64,000 bases of DNA from Allacma fusca (lineage: Eukaryota > Arthropoda > Collembola > Symphypleona > Sminthuridae): NCBI GenBank assembly GCA_947179485.1, contig OX359250.1, positions 30,762,654-30,826,653 of the forward strand, in the 5' to 3' direction. The notes beneath the pieces are model-generated. The model saw only the letters and a program-made list of their open reading frames with translations. It made no database searches and was not told the DNA's origin. The first letter of the stretch is position 1. Each line of letters starts with the position of its first letter. A program made the position numbers and the translations under genes. Positions 37,574 to 50,582 of the stretch are shown piece by piece.

Positions 37574-39229
37574 ATACAGACGCTCCATGCACAGAAAGCC
37601 TCACTTTCCCATAAATTACTTTCCCTATAAATGCATAACCTTTCAGATTCCTCTTAGTACAGCTGACAAAATTATCATATAGTTGGGTGAGGTTTTACAG
37701 GAAATCACCACACTGGGGAGTAGCACCCTTTTGATTTGCAGATTTGATCCCCTCCCCTCCTCAATATTTTTCTTACACACCCCCCCCTCCCACCCTCACA
37801 GAAAATAAAAAACTTTCTCCTTCCCTACCCCCCTCCCTTCCAAATCATTACTCCCAAGGATGATTTTTTTTACCCAGAATCAGTCAAGCTCATTGAGGAT
37901 CTTTCTCCCTTGGACCCATACGACATTCAGAGGAATGCCAAAAATATTGGCTCGTGCTCAACTGTAAGAATCCAATGTTAGGAATCACATTGGACGTCCT
38001 CACACAAAAATCCCACTGCTTTCCCCACCAGCTTCCGTTTTCCTGTCAACCTTTTCCGCCTCAAAGGACGGGCTTATAACGGAGTATAATCCAGAACCAC
38101 TTGCTGGCTCCTCTTTATTGTCAACTCCTTCATGTCCGGGTCTACTTAGCCCATTGTCCCTTGTCATGTTGGTTTTCTACCTGGAGGCTCGAGGCGTGCG
38201 AGCCTTCTCCATATTGAGGTTGGTACACGTCCTTTAATTATTCAGGAGTCCCGGCAGTCAATCTAGTGAGCAGCTCCATACAAAGTAGTAGCCGAGGTTG
38301 CAGGTGCAAGTTGAGGATTTTGTTCGTATGTGCGTATATGCGAGGGAAGGGGTACCTCGGGGTGTTCGGGTCTCACAGACTGTTTCTGCATATGACTCTG
38401 CTCATTCCATTTGTTTACACAGAGCTTCTAAAATGACTCTAAAAGTCTATTTCCCAATATCACCACAAAACTGGTAAATTACAAATGACGTGAACATTTT
38501 TTACAATTTGTTATTCAAGGGGTTTCTAGCCTTTTGGAACACTTGGGATGTCCACATGATTGTGGTTTCCCATTTGAGGTCAGTGAATTCATAGGGTAGT
38601 CCTTGGTCAATAAAATATTCAAGGGAACAGTACCTTTGGCAGATGTTCCTGAAAACTTGAAGTTTTGACAAAATAGGTGATGGTTCCCTTTGATTTTTAT
38701 TGAGCCAGTAACCCTGAATTCGGGGACCTCCACCAAAAAACCACAGGCCCATTGACAGCTGTAAACTTCCCTTGAATAGAGAATTTTGAAAAGTTAGCCT
38801 CTCGTCATTTGGAAAGTTGGCGCAGGAGTCACTTTAGAAGCTCTGTAGACATTAGCGGAGTGGCAGGGTCAAATGGGTACATTTTTATGTATCCAATACC
38901 CTTGGGTATGCACACACACACACAAACACACGGCATAGGAACAAAATCTCCGACTGTTGTTCCAGCCTCTGTTACCACACGGTATGGATTTGGCTCTATG
39001 ATATGTTAATTAATAAGAACACCACAAGATTTCTTCCACCTTCATGTTTTCCCCATGTTCCATTTGTTATACGTCTGTTTCCTGGTTTGTCCTCAATTTA
39101 CATTGCCCCCTAGTTTATTCCTAGTAAATCTTCGTATTCCCAGATCAGACACACTCAGGAGATGGTTTTTGAGAGAAATGCTACTTAATATTATGGGAAA
39201 TGAATCCCGGAAATTCAGAGTTTTCCTGG

Positions 39230-39880
39230 GATAAGGACAAAAAGCTTGGGCAATGAAAGGGAAAGTATTGAACGCTGAAAAGGGAAGTAGATATAGGAAA
39301 ATTGGAGATAGTCAGATCAAAAATAGAGGGAACGTGGGAAACGGGGAGCAGTCAGGAGAAAGGAGGAAGTAGGAAAGAAGGTGGGGAAATTGAGATAAAT
39401 AGAGTAGCAGGAGAGGCCTGACTGAGATAAAACTGTATAAGAAGACATCCAAATGCAAAACAAAATTACAGAGAGTGGCGAATGCATAGAATAAATAGGA
39501 AGAAGAGGGAGAGGAGTAGAAAGCAGGGGAGGAGAGAAAGTGGGAAATTTAAGAAAGCATAAAAAGGGGGACGAAGACAAAGGAGAGTGCAAATGCAAAG
39601 AAGGTGAAGGAACAGAAGATTGAGGTAAAGAGTAAGGGACCACAAAAAAAATGGCACAAGAGGAGGGAAAAGAGAAAATAGAGAATGTGGAGAAACACAC
39701 ACAAAAACAAAATAAATTATGGCCGGGGTAAAGGGAAAGCAAGAGAAAATACAAAGTAAAGGAAAACAAAACAGGTCAAAGGGCGCCGGAGAAAGTGGAG
39801 AAAGTACAAAAAAAGAAGGAAGAGAAAGTGGAGGAAGAGAAATCAGAGACGGTTGAGAGAGAGAGAGAGTGCAGAAAGCA
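39230..39880. repeat. Polypurine tract of about 650 bases
   Basis: The plus strand is overwhelmingly A and G with few pyrimidines, built from drifting AGGAGAAAGT, GGGAAA and AGAGGG phrases. It includes a tandem GGAGAAAGT pair at 39788-39805. Minus-strand frames of up to 150 codons (Ser/Phe/Leu/Pro only) are by-products. Confidence 0.8.
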
Positions 39881-40256
39881 ATATAAATTGAAAAAATCCA
39901 ACGGAACGAAGCCCGGAATGAATTCGATGTAGTGAAAGTGTTAAGAATTATTGTATTTATTGCGCCAGCCCAATCCTGTGAATTTCCCAGACATCACTGG
40001 GGCTTAGGAAGGTATTATCATCCTTTCTCTCTATCAGTTCCTCTCTATTAGTTCCATTCCTTGTTTAGTATTTCCCTATATACATATATGAAATCCAAGG
40101 TACTTTTGTCAAGTGGTATGCAGACAGTATCCAATTTCCTCGACAATTTCCAAGCAATCAATGAATGCAAACCCTTTAAAACTTTAATGCGGGGCTCCTA
40201 AAATAATCGTTTCTTAAGCACTCCTCCGCTCTTCCCCCTGCAGTCAAATGTGCAAC

Positions 40257-40258
<2 letters not shown>

Positions 40259-40290
<32 letters not shown>
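40259..40290. repeat. (GT)n microsatellite
   Basis: About sixteen GT units. Confidence 0.93.
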
Positions 40291-40292
<2 letters not shown>

Positions 40293-41394
40293 GCAAAGTA
40301 CACATGTTTTTTAACCAAGTTCCCGGCTACTCTTTGCATTCAGTCCCTCCAGTGAATTCCCCTTTGGTCTCGAGTGTTTTCCTTAGTTGAAGGGAAAAGG
40401 AAGTTCTTTTTTTGTGTGTGTGTAGAAACATGACTTAATTGGGATTCTGAGAGGTAGATTTTGATTGTATGATTTTTTTTCTCCTCTCCCAAAGAATTGT
40501 ATGCATGGGAAAAGGACGAGGGAGAAATGAATGGAGCAGGGGCCAGGGCTATAGAAAAACATAAATACCCACCCCATCAGCATTAATTCCTCAAATGGCA
40601 CTTTCTCCTTTGCGGAGAAAGGGATGGAGAAAGAGTTGTAGATAGGAATCAAGAGGAAGAGTTTCTTTTGACGTGGTTTTACTTATTCCTCTCTCTCTTT
40701 TCTCCCCCCCACACAACCTTACATAAGTACCATTACCAAAGAGGAATTAATAGCTCGGTCGTAGATTTTCCACGTGAATGTTAAAGAGATGTAGGCTCTT
40801 AACTTTTGTACTCTCCGATGTGTGCTTATGTACTGGATTTTTTTGTATCCACAGTATTTAATTTTCCTTCCATCCCTTTTTTTGGCTCGTGAATCTTGAA
40901 AAATTTGGAAGGATAAAATATTCCTCTCTTGCCTTTTCTCTCTCCCTCCTTATCATACACTATATTTACTCCCATGTAGTACGGATTCAGAGGAGGGGTT
41001 TGAGTCATGGTCGAAGCAGTAAAAACCTATTTGAACGCATATTTATAGTCAGGCGGAGAGGAGGTAAGGAACATACAGTGCAAATTCTCTGTCGTCATAC
41101 ATCAAGTTATAGAGAGAGAGTGTGAGCTTGGCACCAATACACTTTGGTCCAAAGCCACATAAATAAGCACAAGAATAATGAAGATTGGCCAAGGAAACTG
41201 ACTACTCTTGGTCTATGGCCAATCACATTGCATAAGTAGGAGTACCTCTCTCTCTCTCTCTCCCTCCCTTTATTCCTCTCTTTCTCTCTTTCTCCGTAAG
41301 CCCCTCATGTACCTCGAAATGTTGGGAAAATGTTCCAACGACCAAATCAAGTGCATTTGATTCCCTTTCTTTCCTCTTGCCATTTCATGCATTG

Positions 41395-41570
41395 GATATT
41401 CTTGCTATTTTTCTCTCTCCATCTTTTCTCTTTTTAGTGCCTCTCCTTTCTCCAACTTTCCCTCTCCCTCTTTCCTCCTTTCTCTCTCTCTCTCCATTTC
41501 TCCAACTGTATCTGGTGCTCCCTGTCCTTTGTAGCACTCACTCCTCTCTCTCTCTCTCTCTCTCTCCCGT
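41395..41570. repeat. Polypyrimidine tract with (CT)n
   Basis: A CT-rich stretch ending in a clean CT run at about 41544-41567. The 185-codon frame spanning it is low-complexity. Confidence 0.8.
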
Positions 41571-42829
41571 ATGTGGTTCTACTCCCGGGTTTCAGACAGA
41601 GATACATACATATGTGCCCATTATGTCCACCTCCTTACGACCATTAAGAAGCAGCAGTCAACTCCTGCAAGCTTCATTACAAGCCAAGACCCGTACCTGT
41701 CATGAACCTACATCTGCTAAGGGGCAAGGATATACGGAGCCACTTCAAGTAGTCCGGCAGAGCAAATACCTACTGGAACTCTTACAAGGGCAAGATCCAG
41801 TACATTTTAGTACTCTTGCAAAAAATTACACTCACGTTTACTTCTCAAGAGTTGCAAACTATTTGGGCTCTTCCGAGCTCCCAGCCCCGGCTTTCTCCTT
41901 GACAGTTCCTCTTCCATTGAATTTTGGGCCTTAACAGTTCCCCCAGTCTTGCTTTTTAACGGCTTCCAAATACTTATGATGGCTCCTGTAAGAGCATCCT
42001 CAAATTCCTTCCTTAACAGCTGCTAAATTTTTACTGTTAGGCCCAACAGCGACCCATAAATTCAAATTTGCTCCTTAACGGGGTCCCTGAAGGACGATTA
42101 CGGTTTAACCGATGCTGGGACAGATTCATGCCTACTTCTTAACCGATACTCTGGGTGTACAGGCACAGTTACTAGTCCAGTGTAGGGTTTTATACTGGAA
42201 TCCATATGTGAATGACATAAGTGTCAAGTGACTGAATGCTGGGAGCTGGGACATGTACAGGGTTGTGGAGTTGGGAAAGGCGTCCTTTGAGAGGGTCTCC
42301 TTGGGTACGATATTGAGATAAGAGCCAGTGAATGTCCATAGGTATATGTATGTTGGAACCCATGTAATTAATTATCCAGGGTTGTATCCAAGTTGGTTGA
42401 AGGACTTAACCCAGTGAAAGGGATATGTACGTGGAGTGATGTGAGATCTTTGGAACTTGAACTACTTAAATGTTTTACGGGGCTGTAGGCGCACTTCCCT
42501 CCTTGACTTGTAAGAGTTACTGCGTGCAACTCTCAATCTCCTGTTTACTATCAGCCATCTATGTATATGTTGGGTGTTTATTATGCATGGGATAATGCCT
42601 ATGAGGCCCCGTACTTTACTGCTTTCTCCCACCAAGTAAGTTGAGCTGTCTACAGAGCATTGGAATACTATCTTTCTTTACGTGCTTTCCCCATGCTTTC
42701 TCCACCAACCACCATCACCATGTACATATGTGCTTGGGCTGAGAGTGTGGGCCTGGAGAAAGTTGAGGTACATTTTTCTTCTTCCCTATAAACTCAATGG
42801 GGCTGTGTATGGAATTACTCTAACTATAT

Positions 42830-43080
42830 CAGCTTGTTAAGGACTGAAACTACATAAACTTGTTGGGGCTCCAACTATATCTATACATATAATGTATTGG
42901 GACCCTAACTGTACCCAGTGTATTGGGAGCCTAACTATACCCAGTGTATTGGGAGCCTAACTATAGGAAGCTTATTGAGACCTTTACTGTAGGCAGCCTG
43001 TTGAGACCTTAACTATAGGGAGCTCGTGGAGACCTTAACTATGTATACAGCTTGTTGAGACTGCATATGGAGCCGGGCCT
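42830..43080. repeat. Minisatellite, 26-30 bp unit
   Basis: TGTATTGGGAGCCTAACTAT and ACCCAG at 42890-42970 drift into CTTGTTGAGACCTTAACTAT at 42970-43075. The two halves are variants of one unit. Confidence 0.85.
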
Positions 43081-45184
43081 CTGATCCAAGCTGGCAGGGA
43101 CTGCGTATATGGATCTTATTTGGACTATACATATGTATGTATGTAAAGGTTGTTGAGGCTCGACACAGAGCCTGCCTGATAAAATGACGGACTAAAAACG
43201 TGGGGCCCATAAATACGAGTACATGTAACCACTTTCCGGAGCTGTTTACATTGAAAACTATTTTCACTTTGTTCTCGTTCTAAAACGGAACCAAACAAAC
43301 ACTTTTATGTGCTTAGCATTTTAATTCTCAACCTTTTCCCTGTGGTTAAAGTGTAATAATCCTTGCGTAACATTTTTATTACATCCATTTAACTCCAGTG
43401 TAGTGAAAGGTCTGTGAGGGAGAGGAAGGGAGCCTTTACCTTCTCTTTAGTCTCTCCACTTTCTCCCTCTCTGGAAATTTTTTCAAGCGCGTAGACGTAT
43501 GTACATCCCACCTTTTAACTTGGTTGGAAAGTTGGTCGAGAAACTTGGCTTCATATTACTCTTTGTCTCTTCTTCTCCCTCAAAAAAAAAAAAAAAAAAT
43601 TCTCCACTCCTGGTACTTTCACTTGAGAGTCAGGTTTTAATATAAAAAGCTTTTGGTTTTAAATTTTTTCCACGAAATGCTATTCCTGTCATCTTGGTGT
43701 TGTTATTTTATTTTCTACCTCCCTCTCCCTACCCTCCCCCCTCTCCACCCCTCCCTTGTTAGAGGGTTAACTCAAATTAGGAAATACTTTGGCATGATCA
43801 AAGAGCCAGCATTCTCGGGTCTGCAGTTGCTCCCAGCATATGTGTATTATTATAAACTGGCTCTGGGGTCCTTTGTGGAAGAAATAAAGTGGCAATATGA
43901 GAGAAGCCCGCGTTTGTCTTTTTACTTTCAACATTTGTGCATATCTATGATCATACTCCCAACCTGCTCCCTCCATGTATATATAATATATACATTACTA
44001 GTACAATGTTATTATTCAATTTTCCACGGGCCCAGTGCGTCCACATATTTTAGGGTAGTTAACTCATAGGGATAGATATGTAAATACAGTTGAAGCTTCA
44101 CGCATTGATATGATTATACGTAAATTTGTAAATATGACTGAAGGTATTTACATTATCCCTGGATATACAATTGCAGGGACATTTACACCGTTGCAGAGAC
44201 ACTTGTAATAAGGAACTCCTCGTAGACAGTCCGCGGACTTGGAGGGATGAATTATTATTGTGTAAAGTATTCCAGAGGCTTAATATGGGAAGATAGCATG
44301 TGCGATGCTAGTTATAATGCGTACCATGGTAACGGGAGAAGGAAGGGGAAATGGCGAGAATTTCTAAGGAAATTTTGAGGGAGGATCAATTGGGTTATAA
44401 TGTGGATATAAAACTATTTTGCCATCAGAGAATATTATTACATAACCCAGCCCGTCAGAGCCCCTTCCTTTCTCCCATGCCGAAGCATGCAACTCAAAAT
44501 GTAGACATAATATCCACTCAACCACCCACCCAACCAAATAAACATATACAAAAATGTGGTTACACATTTATTGCAAGATGTACAAGAAAAGTTTAGAAAC
44601 TTCCAAAAACCCGCTAGAAATATAGGGAATGACAACTGGCAATTTTTCCCTTGATCCTACTTTCTCTCTCTCTCTCTCTCACTTTTTCCCTCTCTATCCG
44701 AACTTTCACCCAACCTTCATACACTCCCTTGCGCTCCACTCACCGTTCACACGGCCAGGTGCGGACAAGCACACAAATGAACGGAAACGAGGGAACAGCA
44801 CGCAAAGAACAAATTCGCTCTTTTATTGCTGATTAATTACTCGAGCACGTTCACTTTATAGCATATTTATTACCAGTTCTCAAATCATAATCCTTCCTTC
44901 CCAAAATGTTTTTCTCCCTCGGAAAAAAAAATTAGGAGACAAAAAATTCTTGCAAATTTTTCACTTCAACTTTGATTACTCCCAACTACTTCCCGTCCAA
45001 TGGGGACCTTTCCCTCAATGCAAACTTTTCCTCATTTCTGATCCCTCCACGGACAGGGATCCCTATTTTGATGTACATGCATACTTGGATAGATACATAT
45101 TTATCACCTCTAATATTTACTACTGCCGTACATACAAGCGTGTCTTCCTACTCCTACAAATTTTTAGAGTGGGGAATCAGACAC

Positions 45185-45277
45185 GGAGAAAGTTGGAGAA
45201 AGTCGGAGAAAGTAAGAGACTATGGAGACAGAGAGAGAGAGAGACAGAGAGAGAGACAGAGAGAGAGAGAAAGAGGG
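45185..45277. repeat. (GGAGAAAGTY)3 followed by (GA)n
   Basis: Three GGAGAAAGT copies at exact 10-base spacing (45185, 45195, 45205), then GA repeats with GACAGA interruptions. Confidence 0.9.
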
Positions 45278-45940
45278 AGTGAGGGAAAGTAAAAGGAAAT
45301 GCCAAAATTGGTGGCGTACAATGAGAGGGAACGGTATAGACGTACATAAGGGATTGTATGTATAGAATTTATAGGAGGAATTAAAGGAGACAATGCTTCT
45401 TAGAGGTGTGTTGGAGGTAGGCGTAGAAAAAAAAAGTGGGAGAATTTGTTCTTTTCCAGTTTCACTCGATCCCTCTCACTCACTCGCTCCTTTGAGCTAC
45501 ATCAATTGTCCTAATGCATTTTAATATGCTAGTAAGAGAGCTCATGGGTTTATAGGGTCTCAGTATGGGGAGGTTGGCTCGGAGCATAAAAAAGAGTTTG
45601 ACAGGAGAATTGTTGTGGACCGATTAAAACTTTTTACATTAGAGGTCTTAATTGGAGAGAGAAAAAGAGAGGGGAGAGCGAGTGAAAGGGAAAAAATGAT
45701 CCAGCTTGAGAACCATTTAGTTATGTATAATTCGAATTGAGTTGAGAATTCTCCGGAGAAATCCTCTTGACAGAGCAGTCCTGGCTGAGAGATCAATTTT
45801 GAGAGCACGTAATAATAAATTATAAAGAGTTGCGAGAGTAATCCTAATAAGCATGCCAACAGTCCCGTTCTACTGCACACTTTCCCCAAAATGGGTGAGG
45901 GCCCGAACTCCTGGAATTTCCCCCGTATCTACTTTCTCCA

Positions 45941-46008
45941 TGACATACACACATATACATATACATATACATATATATACATGTATATATATATAAATAT
46001 ATGTATGC
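45941..46008. repeat. (ACATAT)n / (AT)n repeat
   Basis: Purine-pyrimidine alternating run of CACACA, ACATAT and ATATAT units. Confidence 0.9.
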
Positions 46009-46372
46009 AGGCCAACCTATTACTCCCGCCCTTCCCTCCACCTCATGTACATAATTACCCATATCTATAGACATCGTCCGTACGATCTCCCGGAATCCCC
46101 TTTTATCTGTCACATACATACATACGTGGAGTTGGAGCCCGATACTGTGCACAAACTTTACAACCCTTGGTTTGCCTGCATTTGTCATGCCGGCGTACGG
46201 CTCTGCTCCTACACGTACATTTATCACTTGTAATTATATGTATGGCATGTTTCCACTCAGTCCAGTGCATAATGCATGCAGTGCAGGAGTACATATCACA
46301 GCACCTTCCACAGCTCTTGTAATATACTCAAAGTATCATCCATCTCACTCTACGCACATCTACATACTTTCC

Positions 46373-46376
<4 letters not shown>

Positions 46377-46403
<27 letters not shown>

Positions 46404-46405
46404 CG
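46377..46405. repeat. (CA)n microsatellite
   Basis: About fourteen CA units. Confidence 0.93.
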
Positions 46406-46944
46406 CATGTTTAATACATCCACATACTCCCTCACTATTTACTACGCACACCCACACACTCCATTCCCTCTCTGCATTTTCTCCAGTTGTGCCTTACATC
46501 CATACACGTGCATATCCAAACATAAGCAACTTCTCGCGTGCACTTTTACAACTTGTCTCCTACATGTTTAATATGCAGTGTAAATAGATACAGCTACATC
46601 CTGACTGTTTCTGTGCCGAGTCCTTTTGTCCTATGTGTAATCACTGTTTTCATGTACGGAGTTCTGGGCAAGCTTCATACACTCGTCCATGCTCCAATGT
46701 CAGCTGTGTACTTTTCCCTGTCTCTCTGTTTGATGTACTTACTGTATATAAACTGTGGGCCATAGTGTGTCAACTGGGAAAGGAACTCTGCACTATAGGA
46801 ACTGTATAAATTGTGGGTGCTCATTTGCCATGGAACATGTCCTTGTAGTACATGTTGGGGAAATTGTTATTTGCTGATACTGAGCATGTATATATATGTA
46901 CAAGGGTGCATGCCAATGAACGGGGCTGCATATGTAGGACTGTG

Positions 46945-46947
<3 letters not shown>

Positions 46948-46994
<47 letters not shown>

Positions 46995-47008
46995 TAGAGA
47001 GAGAGAGC
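46948..47008. repeat. (GA)n microsatellite
   Basis: Long GA run with one GGATA interruption. Confidence 0.93.
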
Positions 47009-47352
47009 CGGGAGGGAAGTAGAGTCGGGAGCAAATAGCAAGTATGTGACATCCCTGGGAGAGTCGGGTTTGAAGACGGAGAAGTGGAAATGCATTTTAT
47101 AACAAGTCGTAATAGGAGGTGCTCGTAAAAGCAATTCAAAAGCGCGTGACAAGACATGTTATATACAGGGCGAGAGCAGACAAGATGAGAGGAGAAAGAG
47201 GCCAAAGGAAACTTTGCTTTCCGGCCTTTTACTCTCTGTCTCCCATCATCCTCGTATGTTCCACCGGAGCTATGTTGGGAGCCGGTGAGAGTGGAGTTTG
47301 ACATGAAGGAAAGTACGAGATGAAGACCAATACGTATTCACTCCTTTCCCTC

Positions 47353-47355
<3 letters not shown>

Positions 47356-47389
<34 letters not shown>
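47356..47389. repeat. (CT)n microsatellite
   Basis: About seventeen CT units. Confidence 0.93.
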
Positions 47390-47392
<3 letters not shown>

Positions 47393-49737
47393 TTGTATGT
47401 GACTCTACTACTACTATGAGAGAGAAGGAAAAAAACCTAGGACTTGAACGTCAGTTGTATCCATGTTTTCCCTTTCCCTCCTTGGTGTTGACTTTCTCGG
47501 ACGTATGAAATTGAATGTATTCTTTGTATTGTGTACTCTCACTGGAGATAGGAGATGGAAGGAGAGAGAGAGAGAGAGAGGGAAAGAAAGACACGAGAGA
47601 GGAAGAGCAGGACAGAGTCAGACAGGAGTCATCCTTATTGTTAATGCTCGGGCTACTTACTCCAACCCGGGGTTTACCTCCAGTCAAAGTAGGGACAACA
47701 AATGGTCTGCCGGACCTGGACATTCCATATATGTCCATATGTTAATTCCTCCCATTAAAAGATATTCCGGAGGGGGAGCGTCCCTTACACATTGTGATGT
47801 ATTATTTCCAGGTCCATTGTCTCCTTTCACCCTTCTTCCCTGGGACCTTGCATTTGGACCTCGCTTTTCTTCCCTCCTTTCTCCTTCCAACTTTCTCTCC
47901 CAAGTGCATTGTGTGCACATTTCCAATTCCGACTCCTGGCACCATTTCCTGCAGCTCAATTATTCCCAGCGTCGTCACGGTCCATACCCTTGATGTGCAT
48001 ATGTACATACGTATAGGAGAGAGCAACATCTAATTCGTACCAGACATTTGAGGCTCACCGTCGTATTTGTCCCCTTGTCAGGAAGGACTGGAGAGTGTAT
48101 GAATGTGCATGAGCTCCCTGTGATTCATGGGGCTTCAAAGGAGGCATAAATAATGCTGTTTATTAATCTCTACAAAATATAACAAATTACGGTAATTATT
48201 TAAGCTGACGGCTATCCACTGAATTATTGTTGATTTATACACTCCGCTCCAGTGACTCTCTATCCTAATGAGCTCGTCAATATTAAATTCTTAATCGCTC
48301 TAAGCACTTGCTCATAGTCTATTGATGCACTCATGTATGTACATGGGACTGTACTCTGTGGTCTAAGTTTCCATGTCCAGTTATTTTTACTCCTGGAGGG
48401 GATTTTCTCACAAGGACTTGGTCTAGTCGCTGTCACTATAGATGCAAATCGTCCATGGCATAGATACCTATAATTAATTGTATAATTAAATTGAATAATA
48501 TAATTAAAGGCATGCCTTGAATATTCTGACTAATAGTAATTATTACTATTAGCCAGAACTTTAGGGAATAAATGCATAAGGCCTGTGGTGCTCTCAAATA
48601 AAATACAGGAAGGCATGTGGGGGGCTGATTGAGTCATATTTTTATTTTTGTATCTGAATTGCTCTGAATTCCGGGCCCAGGGCTGATGAGCATGTATTTA
48701 TATATCTATCTATGTATCTACATATGTGTGAATGAAATTGTGCAAGCAGTCCCTCAAGTGCCGATATGAGGGAGTTTGTGATATATGGTCGAAGAGAATG
48801 TGCAGAGTGGAGTTTGTTGGGCCTCCGAAACTGAAGAGGATGAAGATTTGTTTATCTTCAGGAATTTCGCTCCAGTCAAAGACTTTGGCCATTTGTATGT
48901 ATTCCAATGCTCCTGGACGGCTGCAAAAATAGCATGCAGGTGAACAGCGGCTCATTTGCAAGAAGAGCGACTTTCTGCAGCCGGAACTCTCCTATTTTGA
49001 AATAGAGCAGAGTGTGATGAAGTGTATAGAAAGCCGCCATGGTTTTCACTCCACATTCGAAGTTCCCTTTTTGGAGACCGACGTATAAACTCCGTTGTAA
49101 ACATTAGCCTTGGTCCTGATTTATTTCCATGATTATTGTTATTTTCAGATTTCTTGTAATTTCCAGTTTCTTTTCGTATCCTCAGTGTTGGACCGATTTT
49201 GGTTTAATTATTTTCAATCAATTGTTTTTCTTACTCCTTTGAAGATTTTTTGAAACCCGTGAATATGTAATTACATATTGCTACAGCTTTGTTAGTCTTA
49301 TCGCTGTTTACTCTTCTGACTATTCTAGTTTTACAACATTCAGCTTCTTAATGTTGAACATAGAGTGAGCCGATTCGTGAGACTGAGTATCATTGCGGTA
49401 CAATTAATTTGAGAACCTCACACCATCACTCTACCTCAAGGTTGACACAACCTCGGGATTCTAGAACGTATTCCTGCCCCCATTTGATTCTGTGCCACTG
49501 GGCAGAGATGCTAATCCTAGCGTTTGCATTTCAATAATTACTTATGTTATTTTGAATGCTTATTTAAAATATATTCTGAATTTTTAAAGCAGATGATGTG
49601 TTCTAGCCTAGAGTACCGAATCCGTTTCCTCTATTATTTCCCCTGGAATTTAGTATATTTTCCCCCAGTTGATGATGCATTCCAAAAGGGGAAATGCATC
49701 TAGACATTGGTTAAATCTTCACAACTTAAACCTACCC

Positions 49738-50010
49738 TCCGGTGTAGCGGAGCGGCTATGGGCTTCGAATTATATTCGAAGGTTATCTGAGAGCCGGGGT
49801 TCGAATCCCGGACGTGATTATTAATTCAGCTCAAGGAAACGACTTTTTTCCCACTGGGATTATCCCCTGACCGCCCAGACATGTGACTGCCAGTGTGAGA
49901 ACAATGCTATCCCCAGAAAGCCTTTCTGATTGGGTCAATGGGTCTTACTTACCAGGGTACTGAAATGGTTCTCACTGTCCCGGCCCGTCTCAACCCACCC
50001 CAAAACTGAA
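49738..50010 (+). mobile_element. tRNA-derived SINE (head plus unrelated body)
   Basis: RNA polymerase III boxes are present: A box TAGCGGAGCGG at 49745-49755 and B box GGTTCGAATCC at 49798-49808, inside a good T-arm (CCGGG / CCCGG). A 7-bp stem-loop CTTCGAA-TTATA-TTCGAAG occupies the anticodon-arm position. The would-be acceptor strands (TCCGGTG and ACGTGAT) do not pair, so this is not a working tRNA. About 190 bases of unrelated body follow, with GTGAGAAC (49895) and its complement (49968). The 3' limit is a guess and no target duplication was identified. Confidence 0.6.
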
Positions 50011-50527
50011 CAATTTAAAACATACCTACCTCAAACTATAAAGGAAAGTCAGGGATTATTTGAGGATTTCACATAATTTGTTTTACTCCAACGCCTCAAA
50101 TGACTTACTAAATCAATTTTAGGAATTTATGTGGAAAATGTAAACATTCCCAGGGGAATTATTACGACGGATGCTACTGAATAAATTGCAACACCCCTGC
50201 TTCTATTAGCCAGAGGAGGGAGGGGGAATACAATTTGCAACACCCTGCTCTACAACAAAAAAAATTCAATTCCCTTGAAGTAGATATATTAATTTATATT
50301 GTATGGATGATATGGGCGTCTCCCCAAAACAGTCTGGAATGAGTCTGATTGATTGATTATTTCTACACCCATATAAAATAATTATGTCTGGAGTAAATAT
50401 GTATAAATAAATAATTATCTTTGGATTATATGCGTGGGAAAAGTCACATATATGTACCTATAGGAAGTTCCCGTATAGTATTAAAAGCTTAGAGGAATTT
50501 GTGAGTGACTATCGTACAAGCGGGAGT

Positions 50528-50582
50528 CTGTGTGTGTGTGTGTGTATGTGTGTGTGTGTGTGTGTGTGTATGTGTGTGTGTT
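50528..50582. repeat. (GT)n microsatellite
   Basis: GT run with TATG interruptions. Further GT runs lie at about 50836-50858 and 50941-50963. Confidence 0.93.

Noticed and set aside
39317-39769. 150-codon minus-strand frame of Ser/Phe/Leu/Pro
   Set aside because: A by-product of the polypurine tract on the plus strand.
41377-41934. 185-codon plus-strand frame
   Set aside because: First half is CT-tract translation (LSLSL); the second half has no family resemblance or splice signals.
47463-47993. 176-codon plus-strand frame
   Set aside because: Contains translated GA repeats, overlaps equally long frames on the other strand and has no domain.
49738-49819. Functional tRNA gene
   Set aside because: Pol III boxes and T-arm are present, but the acceptor strands do not pair, so it is a SINE head or pseudogene.
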